This document shows positions 8,973 to 17,072 of a stretch of 64,000 nucleotides of DNA, one piece after another. Position numbers and translations under genes: made by a program. Source of the stretch: Calditrichaceae bacterium (GTDB lineage Bacteria > Calditrichota > Calditrichia > RBG-13-44-9 > J075). The stretch spans positions 1-64,000 of the forward strand of contig JABWBP010000008.1 of assembly GCA_013360445.1 (NCBI GenBank), in the 5' to 3' direction. Each line of letters opens with the position of its first letter. Within the stretch, counting starts at the first letter, position 1. Below the pieces are notes generated by a model that was not told the origin of the DNA, did no database searches, and saw only the letters and a list, made by a program, of their open reading frames with translations.

Positions 8973-9641
8973 GTGGTTATGGATATGCTGCGACTGCTGG
9001 CCGCGGCCCTGCTGGTGATACTGCCCACAGGGGCGCAAACCCTGCCCGATAAAGCCATCTGCCCGGTGTGCGCCGTGTTAGAAGCGCCCAAAACGCCGGA
9101 GCCGGAAAAGGTGAAAGCCGGGAGCGAATATGCCGGTAAACCATACTATTTTTGCTCCCCGGACTGCAAAATAAAATTCGATGAGGACCCCCCGGGCTTT
9201 ATTCCCCCGGTTTTCCCCTACCCTGCCCCCTCCGCCTCCGTCCTGGGGCTGGATGGCCGGGAAATAACCCTGAAAACCTACCGCGGCAAGGCCGTGCTGC
9301 TCGACTTCTGGGCCACCTGGTGCAAACCCTGCGAAAAGCTCATGCCGGATCTGCAAAAACTGCACGATCAATATGCGGCAAAAGGATTGGCGGTGTTAGG
9401 CATTTCCATTGACGAAGGCAAGGATGCAGCCGGGAAGGTGCAGAAATTCGTCGGCAAAAAGAAAATCGCTTACCCGGTTTTTCTGGATTTAGCCGAAGAA
9501 CCGGCCTGGGCGGCGTTTCACGTCAAAGCGATTCCAGTGCTTTTTCTGATCGATCCGCAGGGGCAGGTGGTGGGGCGCTGGCAGGGGGGATTCGACTACC
9601 GGGAGGTGGAAACGGAAGTTATCCGGTTGCTGGAACATTAG
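8973..9641 (+). CDS. Exported YHS domain - thioredoxin (TlpA-like) fusion
   Basis: A 222-residue protein with a signal peptide (LRLLAAALLVILPTGAQT). Residues 28-72 form a YHS-like metal-binding domain (C30-P-V-C33 ... YYFC61SPDC65KIKF), and residues 87-222 a TlpA/AhpC-type thioredoxin fold with the redox motif W116-C-K-P-C120, the strand V-L-G-I-S-I-D-E and the cis-proline K-A-I-P-V. It should act outside the cytoplasm as a thiol-disulfide reductase; the YHS part suggests a copper- or other metal-linked substrate, which is inference. GTG 8973 is the longest start; ATG 8979 or 8985 are alternatives. It stands 24 bases after the HigA-type gene but is probably separate from it. Confidence 0.9.
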   Translation: MVMDMLRLLAAALLVILPTGAQTLPDKAICPVCAVLEAPKTPEPEKVKAGSEYAGKPYYFCSPDCKIKFDEDPPGFIPPVFPYPAPSASVLGLDGREITLKTYRGKAVLLDFWATWCKPCEKLMPDLQKLHDQYAAKGLAVLGISIDEGKDAAGKVQKFVGKKKIAYPVFLDLAEEPAWAAFHVKAIPVLFLIDPQGQVVGRWQGGFDYREVETEVIRLLEH

Positions 9642-10015
9642 ACTTTATCGGAAATAAATTTTTGACAGCCTGCCGACTGAAGTGCAGGCGGGGATGAACA
9701 GGATTCCCGGATATGGAAACATTGATTTTTGGGTATTTTTATCCTGTTTCATCACGCTGAAGCGTGGCGATCAGAGATTAACCTCACTTCAGTGAGAAAT
9801 AAAGAAGACGCTCCCCTCACCAGCCTCATTTCATCCTGCGTATCGTTTAAAATGCTATCCCGTTAAAAAACACCCGGAAATCGGATGTATAAGATTATAT
9901 TTATCAATATCTTAAGAAGAATCACAACAAGTTACGTTGGTTTTTTAAAAAATATAATTTTCATTATTTCAACAACTTAAATCTTTAAAAAAATACGCAT
10001 AAGAATAAATTTTCA
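9642..10015. other. Gene-free spacer with small hairpins
   Basis: No gene is seen. The left part carries an imperfect inverted repeat built on gatgaacaggat ... atcctgttt (9691-9750), a motif like other short intergenic repeats of this genome. Two short hairpins follow, CACGCTgaAGCGTG (9761-9774) and CTCACTtcAGTGAG (9783-9796). From about 9840 the DNA turns very AT-rich up to the promoter at 10016. Confidence 0.5.
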
Positions 10016-10045
10016 TTGACAAAGTGAATGATTGCAATTTATATT
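10016..10045 (+). promoter_or_regulatory. Sigma-70-like promoter with palindromic spacer
   Basis: TTGACA (10016-10021) and TATATT (10040-10045), 18 bases apart. The overlapping stretch ATTGCAAT-TTAT-ATTGCGAT (10031-10050) contains a self-complementary octamer and a near copy, a possible operator. It points at the small gene starting at 10135. Confidence 0.6.
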
Positions 10046-10134
10046 GCGATATTCCATGGCTTGACCGGTGAAACAAAGCCCTGGAATGCGAATAAGAACC
10101 GCGAAGTGAACCTGATTCGAGGAAGGAGCCAACC

Positions 10135-10443
10135 ATGAAAGCGTTGGCCGGTCGAAGTAACTATCCGCTGTTCCGGCGCAATCGTTCCAACCCCCTGCCG
10201 GAGCCGGATATGCTGGTGCAGCTTTACGAATTGCTCCAGGGAGAGAGAAATCTGCTGAAGATTTACAGCAAGCGCCTCAACAGCGAAATCTGCCTGGTCA
10301 ATTCCGCCCTCACCGATCCCCTGCAATTGACGCCCGGATGTCCCGTCTATACAACCGAAGAATTGGCATTTATTCTCACCCTCAACGAAGAGGAATTGCA
10401 GCGTTTCCACTATCTCAAAACCCGCCTGGTCGAAAAGGAGTAA
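10135..10443 (+). CDS. Small protein of unknown function
   Basis: A 102-residue soluble protein I do not recognise. It is charged and mostly helical, with a central helical stretch (PDMLVQLYELLQGERNLLKIYSKRLNSEICLVNSAL) and a C-terminal segment (YTTEELAFILTLNEEELQRFHYLKTRLVEKE). An AGGAAGGAG ribosome-binding site stands 8 bases before the ATG, and a good promoter lies at 10016-10045, so it is very likely a real, independently expressed gene. It has no operon partner: cysS converges from the other strand. There is no signal peptide or membrane segment. Confidence 0.75.
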   Translation: MKALAGRSNYPLFRRNRSNPLPEPDMLVQLYELLQGERNLLKIYSKRLNSEICLVNSALTDPLQLTPGCPVYTTEELAFILTLNEEELQRFHYLKTRLVEKE

Positions 10444-10516
10444 AAAGTGTGAAGTGAGAAGTGGCGGTTCAGGGTTACTTCTCACTTGCAACTTTTCACT
10501 TGCAACTTGCGACTTC
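10444..10516. repeat. Short-unit repeat, CTTGCAA/CTTCTCA family
   Basis: Seven-base units of the type AAGTGAG / CTTGCAA / CTTCTCA occupy the whole gap between two convergent genes. The same family forms the larger array at 53747-53836 and a short copy near 23750-23800. Confidence 0.65.
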
Positions 10517-11980
10517 TCACTTCTCCCGGCTCCACCCGGTGGTTCCATCGGGGCGGTCTTCCAGAATGACGCCGGCTTTTTGCAGCTCGTTGCGGATCTG
10601 GTCGGCCAGGGCCCAGTTTTTTTGTTTGCGAAGCTGGTTGCGCACGTCCAAATTGAGAATCATCAGCTTTTCCACCAATTCTCCGGAAACCGCTCCCGCC
10701 CCTGCGCCGATTTCCGCCGGGAGGATGCCTAACACCTCGTGGCCGAGGGTTTTGAATAATTGTTCGATTTCAACCAGGAACGGTTTATGGGGGGCAGGCG
10801 TTTCCGCCAGGTACTGATTCGATGCTTTGGCGAGGTCGAACAGGGCGGCCATGGCGCGGGCGGTGTTGAAATCGTCGTTCATGGCCTCTTCAAAGCGCCG
10901 GCGGTAATCTTCAGGAGAGAACGGCGCGGAAAAAATTTCGCCTTCCGCGGCCGCGCGCAGGGCCTCCTGCAACTTCTCCACCGCGTTCAGCAGGCGATGG
11001 GAACCCTGCTCCGCGGCTTTCAGGGCTTCCTCGCTGTACTCCAGGCGGCTGCGGTAATGGCTGCTCAAAATGAAATGGCGGATCGCCAGGGAAGAATAGT
11101 TCTTCACCACGTCTTTGATGTTCCACACGTTGCCCAGCGATTTGCTCATCTTCTCCCCGCTCAAGGAGATCATGTTGTTGTGCATCCAATAGCGGGCAAA
11201 CGGTTTGCCGGTGGCGGCCACGCTTTGGGCAATCTCGCACTCGTGATGGGGAAAGATGTTGTCCAATCCCCCGCCGTGAATGTCGAAGGTCTCCCCCAAG
11301 TATTTCATCGACATCGCCGAGCATTCGATGTGCCAGCCGGGATAGCCCACGCTCCAGGGGCCGGGCCACTTCATCAGGTGATTCGGCTCGGCTTTTTTCC
11401 ACAGCGCAAAATCCGCGGGATGGCGTTTTTCGGGATTCACTTCCACCCGGGAGCCGGCTTCCAACTCTTCCACCTTGCGGCCGCTCAGTTGGCCGTATTC
11501 GGGAAATTTGTGCACGTCGAAGTACACCGAGCCGTTGCTCTCGTAGGCGTAGCCCTTTTCTAACAGGATTTTGACCAACTCGATCTGTTCGATAATATGC
11601 CCGCTGGCGTGGGGAGAAATGTCCGGGCGCAGCACGCCCAACGCCGCCATGTCGTCAAAATAGCTCCAGGTGTACATTTGCGCCACCTCCATGGGATCTA
11701 ACTGCTCCTCCCGGGCTTTTTTGAGAATGCGGTCTTCGCCTTCGTCGGCGTCGCCCAGCAAATGCCCCACGTCGGTGATGTTCTGAACGTATTTCACCCG
11801 GTAGCCTAAGTAGCGGAAGTAGCGCACCACCACGTCAAAACTGATGTAGCTTTTGGCGTGGCCGATGTGGGCGTGGCTGTACACCGTTGGCCCGCAGACG
11901 TAGATGTGCACCCGCCCGGGCTGGAGGGGAATGAATTCTTCCTTTTGCCGCGTCAATGAATTGTAAATCTGCAAGGACAT
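10517..11980 (-). CDS. cysS: Cysteinyl-tRNA synthetase
   Basis: A 487-residue class I synthetase that charges tRNA-Cys. The catalytic signatures are complete: H38-I-G-H41 in the Rossmann fold and K277-M-S-K-S281 in the mobile loop. The zinc-binding residues that select cysteine are present (C29, C220, H245, E249 by alignment to the known family). The C-terminal DALR and anticodon-binding part ends normally ([20 protein letters not shown]). The length is usual for the family. It lies directly downstream of the selenocysteine tRNA gene on the same strand, with 83 bases between, and may be cotranscribed with it. Confidence 0.97.
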   Translation of the reverse strand: MSLQIYNSLTRQKEEFIPLQPGRVHIYVCGPTVYSHAHIGHAKSYISFDVVVRYFRYLGYRVKYVQNITDVGHLLGDADEGEDRILKKAREEQLDPMEVAQMYTWSYFDDMAALGVLRPDISPHASGHIIEQIELVKILLEKGYAYESNGSVYFDVHKFPEYGQLSGRKVEELEAGSRVEVNPEKRHPADFALWKKAEPNHLMKWPGPWSVGYPGWHIECSAMSMKYLGETFDIHGGGLDNIFPHHECEIAQSVAATGKPFARYWMHNNMISLSGEKMSKSLGNVWNIKDVVKNYSSLAIRHFILSSHYRSRLEYSEEALKAAEQGSHRLLNAVEKLQEALRAAAEGEIFSAPFSPEDYRRRFEEAMNDDFNTARAMAALFDLAKASNQYLAETPAPHKPFLVEIEQLFKTLGHEVLGILPAEIGAGAGAVSGELVEKLMILNLDVRNQLRKQKNWALADQIRNELQKAGVILEDRPDGTTGWSREK

Positions 11981-12063
11981 ACTTCGCTCCGTCGGTAATT
12001 TGGGCGCTCAATGTACGGCGCGAAGCCGGGAAATTGCAAGGGGAAATCAGGAACGAAAAATAG

Positions 12064-12157
12064 CGGAGGTGCGTGGGAGTCGAACCCACCTGCCCCGGTC
12101 TGCCGGGGCACACGCGGCTTTGAAGGCCGGGAGAGACACCGGTCCCCATCCACCTCC
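12064..12157 (-). tRNA. selC: tRNA-Sec (anticodon TCA)
   Basis: A 94-nt gene folding as selenocysteine tRNA. The acceptor reads GGAGGTG(G) against (G)CACCTCC, with seven pairs and a G-G mismatch at the eighth. The long D-arm has the loop CGGT. The anticodon loop CTTCAAA contains TCA (12121-12123). The variable arm is long with a perfect 7-bp stem (GCCCCGG/CCGGGGC), and the T-arm is GTGGG-TTCGACT-CCCAC. The 3' CCA is not encoded (the genome has CTA). This tRNA lets the organism read certain UGA codons as selenocysteine. The SelA, SelB and SelD genes are not in this window. It lies between the isomerase gene and cysS, all on the minus strand. Confidence 0.93.
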
Positions 12158-12203
12158 CACAAAATTGGCAATTGTCAATTCACCATTGCCAATTGCCAAT
12201 TCA
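12158..12203. repeat. Short-unit repeat, GGCAATT family
   Basis: Units of GGCAATT / GCCAATT in both orientations (attggcaattgtcaattc, then ccattgccaattgcc) separate the isomerase stop codon from selC. The same family forms the tandem array at 48331-48405. Confidence 0.65.
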
Positions 12204-13244
12204 GTCGCCGAGCCGGCTCAGTTTTTCTTTCAAGCGGTCGATGCTGTGAATGTGCAGCGGGTCTTTTTCGTTCAACATGGCCCAGTACCAGCTGGCCCAG
12301 TCCCCGGTGTAAACCAGGGAGAACATGCGGGCCAGGCGGGAATTGCCCTCCGCAAAAATTTCTCCGAACAAGACGCCCTTTTCCCGTAAAATCTCTTTGG
12401 TGATATTGATCCGGTGCTTAATGCGCGCGCTCTCCTCGGGATCGCGCAATAAAATGACCCGGAAATGCTTGTTTACCTGGGAAAGCCCCTCCCATCCCAT
12501 GATCTCATTGTGATTCAGCTCCGGAAGAACGTTGCTAAAGGCCATGGCTTTGGCGTTTTCGTTGAACTGGTTTCGCCAGCGAACCGGAACCGGGTAGAGG
12601 TGGGGAGCCCCGGTGTAGATGATCGGTATGGCGTGGTAAATACTCTGGGCGATATGGTGGGCAAGATTGTTCCCCAGGCTCTTCTCCGGGTTGTAGCGTT
12701 CCGCCAATTCCTGCAATAGATGCCCGGTTTCATCGAGATCCTCTTTTTTGACAGAGATGAGACCGAGTTTATCGAACAAGATCAGCAGGGGGAAGAACAG
12801 GTAGCCCAGCGCCTGGCGGGGAGGAATGCCCGCGGGGATTTTGATGTGGAGATAATCCCCTTTATTGCAAATCTCTTCTAATTTCCCGCCGGAAGAGATT
12901 CCGATAATTTCAGCCTTACACTTTACCGCCTGGCGCACGGTGGCAAGGGTTTCTTCAGTGTTTCCGGAATAGCTGCTGGCGATGAATAAGGTATGGCGAT
13001 TCACAAAACCGGGAATGGTATAATCGCGAACCAGGAGGGGAGGGGTTTTCAGCTCGTCATGGGCATACCCCAAAAGAAGCTCGCCGGAAATCGCCGATCC
13101 CCCCATTCCCGATAGAACCAGGTGTTGAATGCCGGACATGTCGAGATCAACCGAAACGTCTTTCATCAACTTGATGCTTTTGGAAATTTGTTTGGGAAAA
13201 CCTTTTAAAAAAGCAATAAAATTCGAACGATCGTAATCAAACAT
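12201..13244 (-). CDS. Bifunctional phosphoglucose/phosphomannose isomerase
   Basis: A 347-residue sugar isomerase of the archaeal-type PGI/PMI family, interconverting glucose-6-P or mannose-6-P with fructose-6-P. It has two SIS domains: the first holds LSGMGGSAISGELL (about 43-56) and the sugar-binding SSYSGNTEETLA, the second the conserved NENAKAMAFSNVLPELNHNEIMGW block with the catalytic Glu and His of this family. It follows the phosphotransferase genes EI and HPr on the same strand (71 bases after... the EI stop lies upstream in transcription), so it probably channels the sugar phosphate they make into glycolysis. Start at ATG 13244, preceded by an AAAGGTTA-type site. Confidence 0.9.
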   Translation of the reverse strand: MFDYDRSNFIAFLKGFPKQISKSIKLMKDVSVDLDMSGIQHLVLSGMGGSAISGELLLGYAHDELKTPPLLVRDYTIPGFVNRHTLFIASSYSGNTEETLATVRQAVKCKAEIIGISSGGKLEEICNKGDYLHIKIPAGIPPRQALGYLFFPLLILFDKLGLISVKKEDLDETGHLLQELAERYNPEKSLGNNLAHHIAQSIYHAIPIIYTGAPHLYPVPVRWRNQFNENAKAMAFSNVLPELNHNEIMGWEGLSQVNKHFRVILLRDPEESARIKHRINITKEILREKGVLFGEIFAEGNSRLARMFSLVYTGDWASWYWAMLNEKDPLHIHSIDRLKEKLSRLGD

Positions 13245-13315
13245 GCCATTAACCTTTCATTGTTTAAGGATTACCGAATTGAGCCGCATCTTCGCACCGC
13301 CTTCTTCCTGCCGAT

Positions 13316-15097
13316 TTATTTTCTCTCGTACAGCTCCGGGAAACGTTCCCGGAAGAAACCGTGTACCGCATCTACGATCTGTTGCGTGACGGTGAGGCGC
13401 TTGATCTGCCTGTAAAACGCCTCGCATTCCGCCACGGAAAGCCGCCGGATGATTCGCTTCATCTCCGGAATGACGCTGTGAGAGGCGCTCAGGTTATCGA
13501 ACCCCATGGCCAGCAGCAGCGGAAGCGCCAGGGGATCGCCGGCCATTTCTCCGCACATGGCCACCGGAATATCGGCCTGCCGCCCGGCGTCCAGGGTCAG
13601 TTTGACCATGCGCAGAATCGCGGGATGGAAATGAGAATACAACCGCGCCACCCGGGTGTTGCCGCGATCCACCGCCAGGGTGTATTGCACCAGGTCGTTG
13701 GTTCCGATGCTAAAAAAATCCACTTCCCGGGCCAGCACGTCGGCCAGCATGACGACGGAAGGAATTTCGATCATAATTCCCAGGTCAATGCTATCGCGAT
13801 AGGCTTTCCCTTCCTGGTTCAGGATTTCGATAGCCTCCCGGAGCAGTTCTTTGACCTGGTTGATTTCTCCCAACCCGCTCACCATGGGCAAGAGGATTTG
13901 CACGTTGCCCTTTACGTTGGCGCGCAGGATGGCTTTGATCTGCGAAAGGAAACCGATCTTATGGTCCAGCCAGAAGCGGATCGCCCGCCATCCCAGGAAG
14001 GGGTTGTCTTCTTTGTCCCCCACGCCGGGGAGCATTTTGTCTCCCCCGATGTCCAGGGTGCGGATTACCACCTTGCGGGGGTACATCTTTTCGGCGACGC
14101 GCTGATACAGCCGGGTCTGCTCTTCTTCGGAGGGGAAATCCCGGCAGCTTAAAAAAAAACCCTCGGTGCGGAACAATCCCACTCCATCGGCTCCCACCTG
14201 CAATACCTGGGGAATCTCCTCTTCGAATTCGATGTTCGCATGAACGTAGATGCGCTTCCCGTCGCGGGTTTGCACCGGCAGGGTGCTTTCTTTGAGCAGC
14301 TCTTCTTCAAAGATGCAAAAAATACGGTGCTGCTCCCGGTAATCGGCAATGGTCTCCGGGGAGGGATGCACGATAGCGCTTCCCCGGGTGCCGTCTAAAA
14401 TCACAATATCGCCGGTTCTGGCCTTCTCGGTGATGTTGTTCAACCCCACCACCGCGGGAACCGACAGGGAGCGGGCGACAATGGCGGTGTGGGAGGTTTT
14501 TCCCCCGGTATTGGTCGCCAGCCCTAAAACCTGCTGGTGGTAGAATTGCACCGTGTCGGTAGGGGTAAGGTTGTCGGCGATGACGATAGAGGGCTTGCCG
14601 ATGGAGACCGCCGCCGGTTTATCCTTTCCCAACAGGTTTTTGACGATCATCTCCTTCAGGCTCTGGATATCGAAAGCGCGATCGCGGAAGTATTCGTTGG
14701 AGAGCTTCAGGAAGTACTCTTTCTTTTTTCGGAAAACCGCAAAAGCGGCGTAGGCGGCTTCATAGCGTTTCTTTTCGATCAGGTCTTCCACTTCTTTGAG
14801 GAAGATCTGGTCTTCTAAGAAGGCGATTTGCATTTCCAGAATCTCGGCCAACTCCTCGCCCAATTGCTGGCGGGTTTTCTGGTAGGTTTCGGTAAGGCTG
14901 GCGTGAACATGCCTGACCGACTGCCGAAAACGTTTAACCTGTCCGGCAATTTTGTTGCGGGGAACCACCACGGGTTCCGGCTCCCAGAATGATTCCAGAT
15001 AGACAAACCCGGGACCGATCACGATGCCCGGGGAAGCCGGAATCCCCTGGATAACGATCTCCTCTTTTTTGGGCAAATCCCCCGCTGGTTTCTTCAT
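13316..15097 (-). CDS. ptsI: PTS enzyme I (phosphoenolpyruvate-protein phosphotransferase)
   Basis: A 593-residue enzyme that takes phosphate from phosphoenolpyruvate and passes it to HPr. The phosphohistidine lies in GGKTSH203TAIVARS. The C-terminal PEP-binding barrel is intact (VGLFRTEGFFL, IRTLDIGGDK, GWRAIRF, EIPSVVMLADVLAREVDFFSIGTNDLVQYTLAVDRGN, MCGEMAGDP). Length and domain order are normal. It is the fourth gene of the block EIIC-EIID-HPr-EI. The 113-base gap to HPr contains a 16-bp palindrome, so expression of the two may be separately tuned. Confidence 0.97.
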   Translation of the reverse strand: MKKPAGDLPKKEEIVIQGIPASPGIVIGPGFVYLESFWEPEPVVVPRNKIAGQVKRFRQSVRHVHASLTETYQKTRQQLGEELAEILEMQIAFLEDQIFLKEVEDLIEKKRYEAAYAAFAVFRKKKEYFLKLSNEYFRDRAFDIQSLKEMIVKNLLGKDKPAAVSIGKPSIVIADNLTPTDTVQFYHQQVLGLATNTGGKTSHTAIVARSLSVPAVVGLNNITEKARTGDIVILDGTRGSAIVHPSPETIADYREQHRIFCIFEEELLKESTLPVQTRDGKRIYVHANIEFEEEIPQVLQVGADGVGLFRTEGFFLSCRDFPSEEEQTRLYQRVAEKMYPRKVVIRTLDIGGDKMLPGVGDKEDNPFLGWRAIRFWLDHKIGFLSQIKAILRANVKGNVQILLPMVSGLGEINQVKELLREAIEILNQEGKAYRDSIDLGIMIEIPSVVMLADVLAREVDFFSIGTNDLVQYTLAVDRGNTRVARLYSHFHPAILRMVKLTLDAGRQADIPVAMCGEMAGDPLALPLLLAMGFDNLSASHSVIPEMKRIIRRLSVAECEAFYRQIKRLTVTQQIVDAVHGFFRERFPELYERK

Positions 15098-15152
15098 AGA
15101 GATTACAGGTTAATTCGTTAGACTTGCCTATTTGTTATCGTTTAAATTGATC

Positions 15153-15168
15153 ATCACGGATCCGTGAT
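15153..15168. promoter_or_regulatory. 16-bp perfect palindrome between ptsH and ptsI
   Basis: ATCACGGATCCGTGAT is fully self-complementary, in the 113-base gap between the HPr stop and the EI start. It could be a repressor site or a processing hairpin in the shared message. Nothing else decides between these. Confidence 0.4.
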
Positions 15169-15210
15169 CCGGCATTGAAGCTCCCGAAAGCGGCAGATCC
15201 GTCTCCGGCG

Positions 15211-15477
15211 TTACGCTTCGTTGAACCCGCTTTCAATCAATTGCTGGATTGCTTTCATGGCTTCTTCTTCATCTTCCCCGTCCACGATCACTTCGATCTC
15301 GCTGCCGGACTCCGCCACCAGGGTCATCAAACCCATGATGCTCTTCCCGTTGGCGACGATCCCGTCTTTGGCAATATTGATATGGGCATGGAATTTCCCG
15401 GTAGTTTTTACTAAAAGCGCCGCAGGCCTGGCGTGCAGTCCGTATTTATTTTGAATTTTTAAGATTCTTTTGATCAT
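15211..15477 (-). CDS. ptsH: HPr phosphocarrier protein
   Basis: An 88-residue HPr. The phosphorylated His15 sits in the signature Y12-GLHARPAA20. Ser46 with its surrounding G-K-S-I-M-G motif, the target of HPr kinase/phosphorylase in organisms that have that regulator, is also conserved, suggesting dual control of this protein; the kinase gene is not in the window. It relays phosphate from EI to the EII components, and EIIC/EIID are encoded immediately upstream (23 bases from the EIID stop). Confidence 0.96.
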   Translation of the reverse strand: MIKRILKIQNKYGLHARPAALLVKTTGKFHAHINIAKDGIVANGKSIMGLMTLVAESGSEIEVIVDGEDEEEAMKAIQQLIESGFNEA

Positions 15478-15500
15478 GCCGCCTATCGGGTGTTATGCGA

Positions 15501-16292
15501 TTAAGCTACGATAATCCCTGCTATAATAAATAGAATTAACGTGAGAGCAACGGTAAAATAAAATTTCCGCGTGACATGGTAACAGACGCCGGACAACACC
15601 GCAGCTCCGGTCATAGCGCCCAGGAAAAGGATATTTTCTGACCCAAGTTTAACAATTAAAATGATCAAAAACAATACAAACGCTATTGCGCCCGTCCAGA
15701 TATATGCCTGGCGCAGGATTCTAAATCGCTGGTTGCTAAAACACTTATAAATATCCGCTCCGTATTCGTATCCTTCCAGGATGCCGTTATAGCGCAGGTA
15801 AAAATGGGGGATGTTGTATAAAAGAAAAGCGCCGGCTAAAGCCAGCCCGCCGAACCCGCTATCGGACAGCAAAAACAGGGCGGATACCCCTGCCAACAAA
15901 GAGAAGGGCTTGATGGTGAACCAGAACAGCCGGTCTCCCACCGCCCCCAGGATACTGATCAGCAGGTTTTTCAGGCGCTCTAATTTTTCGCAGGCGTCCG
16001 TTTCGCCGGCGGCAAAGGCCTCTTCTAAGCGAATAGATACCCCCAGGGCATAGGAGGCCATGTAGGGGTGGGAATTGAAGAATTTCAAGTGCCGGCCCAG
16101 AAATTCTTTCCGCGACTGTTCGTCCGAATACAGCCGCTTGACGATGGGGATGAGGCAGACCCCAAAGCCCACGGAAATCAGGCTGCGATAATTCCAGACC
16201 GACTGCATAAAGAAGCTGCGCAAAAAAACCCGGAAAATATCCCATTTGCGAATGCGCTTGCTGCTGACGGCCGGTGAAGCGTTTTTCATCAT
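15501..16292 (-). CDS. PTS mannose-family component EIID
   Basis: A 263-residue membrane protein of the mannose-type EIID family (ManZ-like). The conserved N-terminal part has FLRSFFMQSVWNYRSLISVGFGVCLIPIVKRLY and the block FFNSHPYMASYALGVSIRLEE; GAVGDRLFWFTIKPFSLL is the family's next signature. Transmembrane segments fill the C-terminal half. With EIIC it forms the sugar channel that couples transport to phosphorylation. ATG 16292 or the following ATG at 16289 may start it. The gene stands between EIIC and HPr on the same strand. No EIIA/EIIB gene is next to it. Confidence 0.92.
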   Translation of the reverse strand: MMKNASPAVSSKRIRKWDIFRVFLRSFFMQSVWNYRSLISVGFGVCLIPIVKRLYSDEQSRKEFLGRHLKFFNSHPYMASYALGVSIRLEEAFAAGETDACEKLERLKNLLISILGAVGDRLFWFTIKPFSLLAGVSALFLLSDSGFGGLALAGAFLLYNIPHFYLRYNGILEGYEYGADIYKCFSNQRFRILRQAYIWTGAIAFVLFLIILIVKLGSENILFLGAMTGAAVLSGVCYHVTRKFYFTVALTLILFIIAGIIVA

Positions 16293-16377
16293 AGTTTTTC
16301 TCTATGGCGCCGGTTTAAGAACCGGAAACCGGGTTGCATACTTTCCCCCGGTTTTAGGCTCCTGGTTACTTCCTGCT

Positions 16378-17010
16378 TTAACTTTTTTGGCGGAGAATCC
16401 GGAAAATCATCGGCAGGGTAAGGGAAATACCCAGACCCCACACCGCCGGTTTTACAAATTCCAATTTTTGCTCCGCCGGGGAAGGCAAATTTTCTATTAG
16501 AAGCGGAATCATCTGCCCTGCCCCCCACAGGGCAACGTACGCCAGCGCGCTCATCATTAGAAAATAGATCAGCACGCTGGTAAAATCCAGTAAGGCAATT
16601 TGTTTTAAGCTGGCTTTTTGTGCCGCTTCCAGGGTCAATTTTAAGATCAGGCCGTTCAATTTCCGGTCCAGCACGGTCAATTGGGCGCCCAGGTAGCTTA
16701 CCGCCATGCCGATGACGAACGCGGCGGTAAATACCAGGTTGGGCAGGTTCAATTCCTCGAACTGGATGGCGATGGCGCAGGTTACCATCGATGCGATGTT
16801 CCCCTCCAAAAATACCGCCGCGCCTACCGGGAGCACGTTCAGCCAGATCAATTGCATCATGATGCCGATCTCCATGCCCAGGGCGGGATTGCCTAACAGC
16901 CAGCCCAGGATGGGGCAGGCAAAGATCGGCTGGGAAATGAGCACCTGGAAGGCGATGGTGGTATCCAGCCCCAAAAAACCGATGAGCAATGATAAGAGTA
17001 GATTCGACAT
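16378..17010 (-). CDS. PTS mannose-family component EIIC
   Basis: A 210-residue polytopic membrane protein of the EIIC (ManY-like) family. It shows the family pattern of hydrophobic helices and the conserved stretches SQPIFACPILGWLLGNPALGMEIGIMMQLIWL and PVGAAVFLEGNIASM. It should form the transport pore together with EIID, whose gene starts 85 bases further on. It is the first gene of the block; what lies upstream on this strand is a metalloprotease gene, not the EIIA or EIIB gene expected for a full mannose system. It is slightly shorter than typical EIIC (about 250). Confidence 0.9.
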   Translation of the reverse strand: MSNLLLSLLIGFLGLDTTIAFQVLISQPIFACPILGWLLGNPALGMEIGIMMQLIWLNVLPVGAAVFLEGNIASMVTCAIAIQFEELNLPNLVFTAAFVIGMAVSYLGAQLTVLDRKLNGLILKLTLEAAQKASLKQIALLDFTSVLIYFLMMSALAYVALWGAGQMIPLLIENLPSPAEQKLEFVKPAVWGLGISLTLPMIFRILRQKS

Positions 17011-17030
17011 TTCGGATATAAAGCGCTACA

Positions 17031-17061
17031 AACCTCAAAGGTTTTGAAAACCTTTGAGGTT
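17031..17061. repeat. CCTCAAAGG palindrome, copy 1
   Basis: A perfect palindrome: 15-bp arms AACCTCAAAGGTTTT and complement around one central G. On the plus strand it is followed by TTTTATTTC. It sits in the 62-base gap between the metalloprotease stop and the EIIC start. Copies 2 and 3 of the same family are at 22273-22307 and 57351-57389. Confidence 0.85.
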
Positions 17062-17072
17062 TTTATTTCACT

